From: Longicatena caecimuris
Lineage (GTDB): Bacteria; Bacillota_I; Bacilli_A; Erysipelotrichales; Erysipelotrichaceae
Assembly (NCBI RefSeq): GCF_004341945.1
Contig: NZ_SMBP01000010.1
Coordinates: 42,471-106,470 of the forward strand
Direction: 5' to 3'
Length of the DNA: 64,000 bases
Shown: positions 9,033 through 16,618 of the stretch, piece after piece
Layout: every line of letters starts with the position of its first letter
Numbering within the stretch: position 1 is the stretch's first letter
The notes under the pieces: model-generated
Told to the model about the DNA's origin: nothing
The model's database searches: none
Seen by the model: the letters and a program-made list of their open reading frames with translations, nothing else
Made by a program: the position numbers and the translations under genes

Positions 9033-9671
9033 CTATTTCCCTTTTATCATTTTATTGATTTTTGTTTCATATGGTGTATCTTTCATATCTGTTTTCGCGA
9101 TACGCAAGTGTTCCATTTCTTTTTTCTTTTGATCTAAATAGCTATACTGTAATGCCAACAGATAATGGAACATGCCTCGATCAAAGCCTGGTTCACATGC
9201 TTTCACGTGTTCTTCCATCACATCAATATAATCTGTTTTCTTCAATAATAAGATCTCATAAATCAGATTGCATTGTTCATATAATGTTTCATCCGTTACA
9301 CCTTGCATACGATCAAGGATTTCTTTTGCCTTCACCTTATCTTCTTCATCTACATAGAAGTAAAATGCCTTCATGCATACATCTAAACGCTGCTTCTTGT
9401 TGATGCGCATATTTAAGATCAAATCAAACTGCTCACGAATCTTGGTACTATCTCCCATCATGAAGAAGGCATTTAAACGCATATGTTCACGATTAAATGG
9501 CGCAAAAAAGTATTTGCAGGCAAGCGAGTCTAAGATAGTGAAGAATTTGTCAAAATCCTGGTTTTGTAAACATTTCAATAATTTATTGAATGTACTGCGT
9601 TTGTACCATTGTGTACCAACTACAGAAATAATCAAAACGACGATAAAAGCGATCCATACGATTGGTTTCAT
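9033..9671 (-). CDS. Membrane-anchored helical-repeat protein, unknown
   Basis: This 212-residue protein starts with one membrane helix (about residues 3-22, 'IVWIAFIVVLIISVVG') followed by the positive 'YKR', so the rest probably faces the cytosol. The remainder is alpha-helical and resembles TPR-like hairpins, for example 'DFDKFFTILDSLACKYF', 'KVKAKEILDRMQGV' and 'MFHYLLALQYSYLDQ'. I do not recognise the family. It may be a scaffold or adaptor at the inner face of the membrane, but no function can be claimed. The gene is monocistronic, with GGAAGGTG ahead of the start and its own terminator. Confidence 0.75.
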   Translation of the reverse strand: MKPIVWIAFIVVLIISVVGTQWYKRSTFNKLLKCLQNQDFDKFFTILDSLACKYFFAPFNREHMRLNAFFMMGDSTKIREQFDLILNMRINKKQRLDVCMKAFYFYVDEEDKVKAKEILDRMQGVTDETLYEQCNLIYEILLLKKTDYIDVMEEHVKACEPGFDRGMFHYLLALQYSYLDQKKKEMEHLRIAKTDMKDTPYETKINKMIKGK

Positions 9672-10061
9672 AAAGCACCTTCCATTTCTTACTCAATGTT
9701 TATATTGTACTATAACTTTCTTTATTTTTCATCAACATTTTACATTTTTAGGTGATATTCACAAACTTAAATGTTTTTTTATCATCTTTTTTAAGATAAA
9801 GCTGATTCATTCAGATACATATTCACTATTATTTCTTACTACTTTTATGATAAAGAATAACATTTGCATTCTTTTGATACCTTTCGAAGATATTTTACAT
9901 AACAACTTACTATCTATACATAATTTCACAGAAGGAAAAACCATTTTTCACAAAAAACAGTTTTATTTTATACAATTTATACAAATAAATGTATCTTAGC
10001 CATCTAAAAAAATAATTACCAAAGGGAATTTTTCAGAAAATATAAGAAAATAAAAAATATA
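9672..10061. other. Gene-free, very AT-rich intergenic stretch
   Basis: Nearly 400 bases separate two divergently transcribed genes. An open frame crosses part of it on the plus strand but is a shadow of the preceding gene and low-complexity sequence. No RNA gene or riboswitch was recognised. Confidence 0.5.
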
Positions 10062-10089
10062 TTGAATTAACCTATGAAATTTTTATAAT
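10062..10089 (+). promoter_or_regulatory. Promoter of the GD[DN]SPIY operon
   Basis: TTGAAT (10062-10067) and a consensus TATAAT (10084-10089) are 16 bases apart. GGGAGG and the ATG at 10115 follow within 25 bases. Confidence 0.65.
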
Positions 10090-10114
10090 GCCCTTATAGA
10101 GGGAGGAAAAAGCA

Positions 10115-10600
10115 ATGGAATTGAAACAATTATTCAGTACGCAAGACAATGAATTAGAAATTATAACGGATTCTTTCAAAATTAATAAAAACATTATTGA
10201 ATTTAACAGCCGTATTATTCAAGTATGTAATATTGAAAGTATATCCATGGTTGAACCAAAAAAGAAAGGAATTACGATCGGCGTTTTCATAGGTTTTATC
10301 ATAGGACTTGCATTACTTTCTTATCAACCTTTGGTAGGAACCATTGTCATTGGTTTAAGTGCATTTTATATTTATTGTATTGTTCAAGGGAATAAAAAAT
10401 TAGGTAAAAATCTTTATATTAATTTAGTATCGGGGTATTATATCGTAATTAATTTTAAAAATGTAACCTTTGCCTATAAAATCATGGAAACCATAGAAAA
10501 CTATCTAAATGGTTCAAATGAATCAAGTGTATCGATCAACGTTCAGGATTCTGTCATTACCTTTGGTGATGATAGTCCTATTTATGGGAATGCGAAATGA
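10115..10600 (+). CDS. Two-helix membrane protein, DUF6232-like, with GDDSPIY tail
   Basis: 161 residues. The N-terminal 50 residues form a small beta domain ('FKINKNIIEFNSRIIQVCNIESI') of the kind seen in DUF6232 proteins. Two adjacent membrane helices follow (about 52-70 and 73-92), then a second beta/helix segment. The C-terminus reads 'SVSINVQDSVITFGDDSPIY'. The next protein starts with a near copy of this ('SVVSVGDNSPIY'), and the two genes overlap by 4 bases, so they are translationally coupled. The strong GGGAGG and own promoter make this a real unit. Function is unknown. The shared motif suggests the two proteins interact or share a binding partner (inference). Confidence 0.75.
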   Translation: MELKQLFSTQDNELEIITDSFKINKNIIEFNSRIIQVCNIESISMVEPKKKGITIGVFIGFIIGLALLSYQPLVGTIVIGLSAFYIYCIVQGNKKLGKNLYINLVSGYYIVINFKNVTFAYKIMETIENYLNGSNESSVSINVQDSVITFGDDSPIYGNAK

Positions 10601-10896
10601 AAGATATAAAAATCGAACATAGCGTGGTTAGTGTTGGAGATAATAGCCCGATTTATATTCACAGTGAACAAGCTATTCAATGGCAAACATTAGAAGATGA
10701 TTGTTTTAATTTACTATCGAAATTAGCGGTAGAAGATATACAAAGATTTCAACTTAAACAATTAACGAAAAAGATTTTTCATAAGGACACAAATGGCTTA
10801 AAGGAATTTATGAAAAAACACGCTGAGTTATTAACTTCTAATATTATCAGTGCTATTGTCTCTCAATATTTCATACAATTTCTTTCATCTTTATAA
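10597..10896 (+). CDS. Small helical protein with GDNSPIY head
   Basis: 99 residues, starting inside the stop codon of the preceding gene (ATGA overlap). The first 20 residues carry 'SVVSVGDNSPIYIHS', a beta-strand-turn motif related to the C-terminus of its neighbour. The rest is predicted helical ('LEDDCFNLLSKLAVEDIQRF..LKQLTKKI', 'FMKKHAELLTSNIISAIVSQYFIQFL'), with a hydrophobic amphipathic C-terminal helix. I recall 'GDNSPI'-like N-terminal motifs in accessory and conflict-associated bacterial proteins, but no family can be named with confidence. The pair is flanked by AT-rich non-coding DNA on both sides, consistent with an inserted accessory cassette. Confidence 0.7.
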   Translation: MKDIKIEHSVVSVGDNSPIYIHSEQAIQWQTLEDDCFNLLSKLAVEDIQRFQLKQLTKKIFHKDTNGLKEFMKKHAELLTSNIISAIVSQYFIQFLSSL

Positions 10897-11005
10897 GGTA
10901 TCTTATAATGTATCTTGAAGGTATACAGGAAGTATTCAGAAGTAAAAAGTCATTTGTCATTCCTCATATCATGCCTATCCTAAACGTCATCGCCTGAACG
11001 TCAGA

Positions 11006-11053
11006 TTCTAAACAACAGGTTCTTAACAACAAATTCTAAACAACAAATTCTAA
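11006..11053. repeat. 14-bp tandem repeat
   Basis: TTCTAAACAACAGG, TTCTTAACAACAAA and TTCTAAACAACAAA follow each other without gaps, with a partial fourth copy. It lies between the small accessory operon and the copA terminator. Confidence 0.75.
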
Positions 11054-11056
11054 ATA

Positions 11057-11086
11057 GAAAAGCTCTCCTTTCTGTGAGAGCTTTTC
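11057..11086 (-). terminator. Terminator of csoR-copA
   Basis: Perfect 11-base arms GAAAAGCTCTC (11057-11067) and GAGAGCTTTTC (11076-11086) lie 7 bases after the copA stop. Confidence 0.85.
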
Positions 11087-11092
11087 ATGTTA

Positions 11093-13726
11093 TTATTTGA
11101 AATTACGCAAACGTAACGCATTTGATACGACTGATACCGAACTAAATGCCATCGCTGCACCGGCAAATACTGGTGATAGCAGTATACCAAAGAACGGATA
11201 TAAAATACCTGCAGCAATCGGAATACCAATGCTGTTATAGAAGAATGCCCAAAATAGATTTTGCTTGATATTGCGGATAACCGCTTTGGATAAGCGAATC
11301 GCTGTTGCGACATCCTCAATACTATCTTTCATCAAAACGATATCGGCACTTTCAACAGCTACATCACTGCCGCTTCCTATCGCAATACCAACCTCACTTT
11401 GCGTTAAAGCAACAGCATCATTGATTCCATCGCCAACCATCGCAAGCGTATGGCCTGCCTTTTGTAATCGTTCGACTTCCTTTCCTTTTTCATCCGGTAA
11501 TACCTGTGCAATCACATGGGTAATGCCTGCTGAAGAAGCAATGGCCTGCGCTGTGATTTCATTATCTCCGGTTAGCATATACACATCTATATGAGCGTCC
11601 TGCAATTGTTTGACGACTGCTTTCACTTCCGGTTTGATCTTATCGGCAATGGCAATAATCCCTTGTACCTCTTCATTCCTTGCGACCCAAACGACGGTTT
11701 TACCACTTTGCAGATACGTCTGTTCCTGTGCTTCATAAACGGCGGTCGCAATCTGCATTCCCTGCATGAATTTACGACTTCCTACCAATAATCTGCCATC
11801 ATCCATCTCTGTGCTTAAGCCTAAACCATTATGTGTTTTTACATGGGATAAGGTTTCATAGGATAGCTGCAATTCTTCTGCCTTTGTTAAGATGGCAGTA
11901 GCAAGGGGATGCTTAGAGCCTTGTTCCAGCATAGCAGCAAATGTTAATACCTTATGTTCATCCTGTTGTGTCGCAACATCTGTTACTACCGGTTTCCCTA
12001 TGGTAAGAGTTCCTGTCTTATCAAAGACAATGGTATCAATCGTGCTTGCTGTTTCCAAAGCTTCTCCGCTTTTAATAAAAATACCTAACTGAGCGGCTTT
12101 GCCTGTACCTACCATAATGGCGGTTGGGGTTGCCAAACCTAATGCACATGGACAAGCTATTACCAACACACTCACGAAAATAGTTAAAGCAAAGGCGAAA
12201 TCTTGCGTCACCATGTACCAGATAATAGCAGCCACTATTGCGATGCTCATGACCGTTGGGACAAAGAATAAAGAAATACGATCGGCAATACGGGCAATAG
12301 GTGCCTTTTTCCCTTGAGCTTCTTCGACCATATGAATGATCTTTGCTAATGTGGTATCTTCTTGCGTAGCACTGCAACGCATCAAAATACGTCCATCTAA
12401 ATCAATGGTTCCCTGCTGCAGCTTATCCCCTACTGTTTTCTTAACCGGCATACTTTCTCCGGTAAGCATACTTTCATCAACATTAGCACTACCTTCCAAC
12501 AAGATGCCATCCACTGCCATATGTTCACCCGGTTTTACGACCAAGGTATCCCCGACACTAACTTCCTCAATCTGAATGAGGATTTCTTTACCTTCTCGCC
12601 AAAGCGTAGCCGTCTGTGGGCGAAGTTGCAACAATGCCTGAATAGCACCGGTGGATTTCTTCTTGGATATGCTTTCCAAATGCTTGCCAAACTGCACCAA
12701 TGCCACAACAACACCGGCACCTTCAAAATACAAAGCATGGACGGCATGGACATTGCCTTGATAAATTTGCATAAGAGATACCAAAGAATAAAGATATGCA
12801 CTTCCGGTACCAATCGCTACCAGTGTATCCATATTCGGTGCCTTATGCAGCAACGCCTTGATCCCTCTGGTAAAGAAATGATGTCCACTGATCAAGATGA
12901 TCGTTGCTAACACAAATTGGATACCTGCGAAATTAAAGGGATGCGTCTTATAAGAAATAATGTTTGGCAAAGGCAATTCAATGCTTCCCAACATATGGGA
13001 CATACCGATATATAAGAGGAAAAAAGCCAAGACCAGTGTACCGTAAACATGTAACTTTTCATAAGAGCGTTTTTCTTTTTCGATTGTTTTTTCCACATGT
13101 AAGTGACCTTTAAAACCGGCTTTTTGAATCGCTTCTAGAATTTCACTGAGTTTAATACGCTTTTTATCATAGCGAACTTCCGCTTGATTCATCACAAGAT
13201 TCACATCTGCCTGTAAGACACCATCTTTTTTACGCAACACTCGTTCAATACTGGCACTACAAGCCGCACAGCTCATGCCTTCAATATCCAACACTACCTG
13301 TTCTTCTTCATTTTCCTCTTCCAAAATAAAACCGGCCTTTTCCAAAGCTTCTTTCCAAGCCTTAAAGTTTTTTTCATGATATGTTATTGTCACATTGTTC
13401 ATGATGAGATTTACACTGGCATCTTCTACCTCATCGAATCGTTTTAAGATGCGTTCTACGGATGCACTGCAGGCTGCACAGCTCATACCTTTTACTGTCC
13501 ATGTCTGCATTTGCGCATCACTTTTTTCCAGCAATTGATACCCACCTTTTTCCACAGCTTTCTGCATATCCGCAAAAGCCGGCAAATCCTCACCTTCAAC
13601 AACGACTTCTTCTAGTACAAGATTTACCTGTGCACTGGTTACACCATCCATTCTTTTTAATATTCGTTCAACAGCTGACGCACAAGCCGAGCAGCTCATA
13701 CCGCCAATCTGATAAGTCTTTTTCAT
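11093..13726 (-). CDS. copA: Copper-exporting P1B-type ATPase
   Basis: An 877-residue heavy-metal P-type ATPase that exports Cu(I) using ATP. Three N-terminal HMA domains (about 1-68, 74-140, 145-212) each carry a GMSCxAC metal site. The core has the CPC transmembrane site in 'VIACPCALGLATPTA', the phosphorylation motif 'VFDKTGTLT', and the hinge 'GDGINDAVAL'. Three HMA domains is one more than the common two in Bacillus. The start at 13726 is preceded by AGGAGG; an in-frame upstream ATG is not. The gene follows csoR by 45 bases and should be derepressed by copper together with it. Confidence 0.95.
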   Translation of the reverse strand: MKKTYQIGGMSCSACASAVERILKRMDGVTSAQVNLVLEEVVVEGEDLPAFADMQKAVEKGGYQLLEKSDAQMQTWTVKGMSCAACSASVERILKRFDEVEDASVNLIMNNVTITYHEKNFKAWKEALEKAGFILEEENEEEQVVLDIEGMSCAACSASIERVLRKKDGVLQADVNLVMNQAEVRYDKKRIKLSEILEAIQKAGFKGHLHVEKTIEKEKRSYEKLHVYGTLVLAFFLLYIGMSHMLGSIELPLPNIISYKTHPFNFAGIQFVLATIILISGHHFFTRGIKALLHKAPNMDTLVAIGTGSAYLYSLVSLMQIYQGNVHAVHALYFEGAGVVVALVQFGKHLESISKKKSTGAIQALLQLRPQTATLWREGKEILIQIEEVSVGDTLVVKPGEHMAVDGILLEGSANVDESMLTGESMPVKKTVGDKLQQGTIDLDGRILMRCSATQEDTTLAKIIHMVEEAQGKKAPIARIADRISLFFVPTVMSIAIVAAIIWYMVTQDFAFALTIFVSVLVIACPCALGLATPTAIMVGTGKAAQLGIFIKSGEALETASTIDTIVFDKTGTLTIGKPVVTDVATQQDEHKVLTFAAMLEQGSKHPLATAILTKAEELQLSYETLSHVKTHNGLGLSTEMDDGRLLVGSRKFMQGMQIATAVYEAQEQTYLQSGKTVVWVARNEEVQGIIAIADKIKPEVKAVVKQLQDAHIDVYMLTGDNEITAQAIASSAGITHVIAQVLPDEKGKEVERLQKAGHTLAMVGDGINDAVALTQSEVGIAIGSGSDVAVESADIVLMKDSIEDVATAIRLSKAVIRNIKQNLFWAFFYNSIGIPIAAGILYPFFGILLSPVFAGAAMAFSSVSVVSNALRLRNFK

Positions 13727-13771
13727 AGTATACCTCCTAGCAATATCCACGTTTTAACAGCATCACATGAA

Positions 13772-14035
13772 CTATTTCAAAAGAATAGCTAAAACATCTT
13801 CGATTTCCTGAAGTTTTTCATCAGAATCACCTGTTGCAATCGCTGTTTTTACACATGTGTGCAAATGCCCACTTAGTATATGCAGATTTGCTTTCTTTAA
13901 CAGTGACTGACTGGCCATGATTTGATTTGAAATGTCGATACAATAGCGTTCATCCTCAATCATACGGATGATGCCATCGATCTGTCCTCTGGCTGTTTTT
14001 AGATTCTGTAATGCTTTTTTTCTTTCCGGTGTCAT
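13772..14035 (-). CDS. csoR: CsoR copper-sensing repressor
   Basis: An 87-residue all-helical CsoR/RcnR-family repressor. The Cu(I) ligands Cys32, His57 and Cys61 keep the Cys-x24-His-x3-Cys spacing of the copper sensors ('YCIDISNQI', 'GHLHTC'). This separates it from nickel- or formaldehyde-sensing relatives. The start at 14035 is set by the GGGGGGAGGT just upstream; a longer frame lacks a site. It is the first gene of csoR-copA and very likely represses its own promoter until Cu(I) binds. Confidence 0.92.
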   Translation of the reverse strand: MTPERKKALQNLKTARGQIDGIIRMIEDERYCIDISNQIMASQSLLKKANLHILSGHLHTCVKTAIATGDSDEKLQEIEDVLAILLK

Positions 14036-14041
14036 AAAGTT

Positions 14042-14101
14042 ACCTCCCCCCAGGGGTGCTGGGTTCATGCTTATTATAAAAGAGGGGAATTGATAAGTCA
14101 A
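14042..14101 (-). promoter_or_regulatory. csoR-copA promoter with CsoR-type operator
   Basis: On the minus strand TTGACT (14101-14096), a 17-base spacer and TATAAT (14078-14073) form a near-consensus promoter. Directly downstream lies a GC-rich dyad in AT-rich DNA: CCCC-A-GGGG (14048-14056) inside ACCTCCCCCCAGGGGTGCT. This matches the C-tract/G-tract style of CsoR operators. The same G-run supplies the csoR ribosome binding site. Confidence 0.8.
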
Positions 14102-14287
14102 CGCTAATGCCTACTGCCCTTTCAACATGCAGGTGGTACTCTTACAAATAGGTATATTCATAAGGGTAATAACTTTTAAAGCCTTATTTTATCACCTTAT
14201 CATTAGGTAAAGAAGTTTATTTTCTTGTAAGTTTATCCATATCAAGTTATACTGTTCGTACTGGAAAGTATTTATGAGGGAATAAGT

Positions 14288-15034
14288 ATGTGTGCTGAAT
14301 TTATAAATTTGACAATGGAGAATCTAGCTGATGAACATTTATGCTGCATCATTCGCAGTAAGAAAAAACATCCCGGTGTTGAAGCAAAACGTCTTTGGTT
14401 ACAACAACGTTTAAAGGAAGGTCATACCTTTCGTAAACTTAATAAAAAAGCAACTGTCTTTATTGAATATGCTCCATTAGCATCTGCCTGGGTGCCTATC
14501 CGCGGTGAGAACTATATGTATATTTATTGCTTATGGGTAGAAAGTAAAGAAAAAGGCAATGGCTATGGTAAGGCCTTATTAGAGTATTGCATTCAGGATG
14601 CTAAAGCGAAAGGAAAATCCGGTATCTGTATGCTTGGAGCAACTAAGCAAAAAGCTTGGCTATCAGATCAAAGTTTTGCCAAGAAATATGGTTTCCAGAT
14701 TGTCGATACTGCCCATGCATATGAATTGCTGGCTCTCTCCTTTGATGGAACGTTTCCTCACTTTAATGAGACCGCTAAGAAACAGCAGATTGAAAATACC
14801 GTATTAACAATATATTATGATATGCAATGCCCTTTTATCTATCAAAAAATTGAAAAGTTGCAACAATATTGTGAAGAACATGCCATACCTGCAACCTTTC
14901 TGAAAGTGGATTCCTTACAAGAAGCTAAACAGCTTCCTTGCGTATTTAATAATTTTGCCGTTTTTTATAAAGGACAATTTCAAACGGTGAATTTATTAGA
15001 TGTAGCTACTCTGGAAAAAATCTTGAAAAAGTGA
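14288..15034 (+). CDS. yoaP: GNAT acetyltransferase of the YoaP type
   Basis: 248 residues in two parts. Residues about 5-140 form a GNAT acetyl-CoA-dependent N-acetyltransferase fold with the pyrophosphate-binding pattern 'EKGNGYGKALLEYC'. Residues about 170-245 match the YoaP-like C-terminal domain, with the thioredoxin-like stretch 'TIYYDMQCPFI' and a single cysteine. The overall layout and length agree with B. subtilis YoaP. The substrate is unknown. GAGGG precedes the start. The degenerate IS begins 3 bases after the stop codon, so insertion occurred right at the gene end without damaging it. Confidence 0.8.
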   Translation: MCAEFINLTMENLADEHLCCIIRSKKKHPGVEAKRLWLQQRLKEGHTFRKLNKKATVFIEYAPLASAWVPIRGENYMYIYCLWVESKEKGNGYGKALLEYCIQDAKAKGKSGICMLGATKQKAWLSDQSFAKKYGFQIVDTAHAYELLALSFDGTFPHFNETAKKQQIENTVLTIYYDMQCPFIYQKIEKLQQYCEEHAIPATFLKVDSLQEAKQLPCVFNNFAVFYKGQFQTVNLLDVATLEKILKK

Positions 15035-15036
15035 TC

Positions 15037-15531
15037 TGCCCCCTGTCAAGTAGACAGGTGAAATAAATAAAATCAGTAATTGATGACTTGTCGTAAAGAT
15101 AGGTCATCTTTTTCTATAATGTCTTAAATGAACAATATCCAATAGAAGTAAATCAACGCATTTAACTTTATTCACTGTTGATAACGCTGCTGTCCTTACT
15201 TCTTTTGGTGTTTGCTCACAATGTCTTCCTTGTGGTCTCTCATATTATAAAATGATTCGTTTCACACGTTTCTTGTTGTATTTCTAATGGTTGAATCTAT
15301 TGATTCACCTTGTCATTCATAAAGTGACACCCATCTATATAAATCATTTCCAGATTTATACAATTTCCGATCACAACCCATCTGGCTTTTTCCACGTTTA
15401 CCACTCTTGTAATCCTGTACTTCTTCAACTTTCTGTTCTATTGTGTATTTGCTTTTCCTTCCCATAAGAAAAGATCCCTCCTTTCATAAACAGCGTTTTA
15501 TTTATTTCCGTTGTCTACTTTAGAGGGATCA
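15037..15531 (-). mobile_element. Internally deleted IS3-like element
   Basis: A 495-bp remnant is bounded by 36-base inverted repeats, at 15037-15072 (TGCCCCCTGTCAAGTAGACA...) and 15496-15531 (as TGATCCCTCTAAAGTAGACA... on the minus strand). Most positions match between the ends, and the inner GAAATAAATAAAA is identical. Inside, on the minus strand, is the start of an orfA-like transposase gene and, further on, a frame resembling a transposase C-terminus ('CEQTPKEVRTAALST'). The catalytic core is missing, so it can only move if an active relative supplies transposase. The IS3 assignment is from the orfA-like sequence and is moderate. Confidence 0.7.
15313..15465 (-). pseudogene. Transposase orfA fragment
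   Basis: A 50-residue open frame 'MGRKSKYTIEQKVEEVQDY...' ending '..DLYRWVSLYE' resembles the N-terminal HTH of IS3-family orfA proteins. A good GGAGG stands ahead of the ATG. It stops where a full orfA would continue, and no DDE catalytic region follows, so it is a remnant. Confidence 0.65.
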
Positions 15532-15565
15532 TATCAATTTATTGAAACTGTTTTTTCTTACTTTT

Positions 15566-16282
15566 TTATAATGAAATTGCGGTTTCTAGGGCAACTTCCA
15601 TCATCGCATGAAAGGATGTTTGTCGCTGTTCAGCTGTAGTAACGGCACTTGTGACTAAAGAATCACTGATAGTTAATAAACAAGCCGCTTTTTTACCCAG
15701 CACTTTAGCATTATGGAACAAGGCGAAACTTTCCATTTCTACACAGACACAACCATGTTTTTCATAGAATTCTTTATGTCCATCTACATTTTCCTCATGA
15801 TAGAAAACATCACTGGAATGAATTCTTGCTTCAACTAATTGCTGATCCAATTTTTCTGCTGCTTTACGAATGGCTGCATTCAATTCTTCGCTTGGATACT
15901 GTATATCGCCATCAACATCTGCCTGTGCTTTTGCAAAAGTTGACTCGCTCCATGCACCATCTGCCAGAACTAAGTCAAATAGATCAAGTTTGTCTGTATA
16001 TGCTCCGGCACTTCCGATACGAATAATTGCCTCAACTCCATAAAACTTAAATAATTCATAGGAATAGATTCCAATACTAGGCATTCCCATGCCACTTCCC
16101 ATAACCGAAACTCGTACACCTTTATAAGTGCCCGTATAGCCAAACATATTACGAACCGTATTGAACTGTACGGGATTTTCCAAATAAGTTTCGGCAATAA
16201 ATTTCGCCCGCAATGGATCTCCAGGCATTAATACTACCTTTGCAATATCACCGGCATTTGCCGCATTATGTGGTGTTGACAT
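15566..16282 (-). CDS. deoD: Purine-nucleoside phosphorylase
   Basis: A 238-residue hexameric-type (DeoD) phosphorylase. It splits purine (deoxy)nucleosides with phosphate into base and (deoxy)ribose 1-phosphate in the salvage pathway. Diagnostic segments are 'VVLMPGDPLRAKFIAE' (phosphate site), 'GSGMGMPSIGIYSYEL', 'IRIGSAGAY' and 'CVCVEMESFALF' (ribose-binding Met-Glu), with the catalytic Asp in 'LTISDSLVT'. Length and motifs are complete. AAGGAGG precedes the ATG. No other deo gene is adjacent. Confidence 0.95.
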   Translation of the reverse strand: MSTPHNAANAGDIAKVVLMPGDPLRAKFIAETYLENPVQFNTVRNMFGYTGTYKGVRVSVMGSGMGMPSIGIYSYELFKFYGVEAIIRIGSAGAYTDKLDLFDLVLADGAWSESTFAKAQADVDGDIQYPSEELNAAIRKAAEKLDQQLVEARIHSSDVFYHEENVDGHKEFYEKHGCVCVEMESFALFHNAKVLGKKAACLLTISDSLVTSAVTTAEQRQTSFHAMMEVALETAISL

Positions 16283-16618
16283 AACTATATCCTCCTTATG
16301 ATTACCAGTATTAGTATACCATATCTAATTTCGATATCCTAATGATTTCATATATCATTTTTTATGAAAACGCCTACCTATTTCTATTTTATTCAATTGT
16401 ATCACAAGGCAGAAATTCTGTACTGATAAACGCTTTTGCTAACTACCTTTTTAGCAAGTCTTCATCTCTTTTTTATGATCTTTTGGTAGAATACTCGCGT
16501 ATTATTTTTTTATTTTATTATCTGATCATCTGAACGTTTTCTTACATTTTCTTAAATACCATACGCTAGATTAGATTTATACGTTATAATGATTACATAA
16601 AACAACAAGAGGTGTCTT
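16283..16618. other. AT-rich divergent intergenic region
   Basis: The region separates deoD (minus) from the glucosaminidase gene (plus). A TATAAT at about 16583 could be the -10 element for the latter, but no good -35 pairs with it. Nothing else was recognised. Confidence 0.4.

Noticed and set aside
9373..9999. Plus-strand open frame of 208 codons
   Set aside because: It lies opposite the 212-residue membrane-anchored protein gene and runs into AT-rich non-coding DNA; low-complexity translation, no ribosome binding site.
12521..12910. Open frames antisense to copA
   Set aside because: Several plus-strand frames occur inside copA; all are shadows of the strongly conserved ATPase coding frame.
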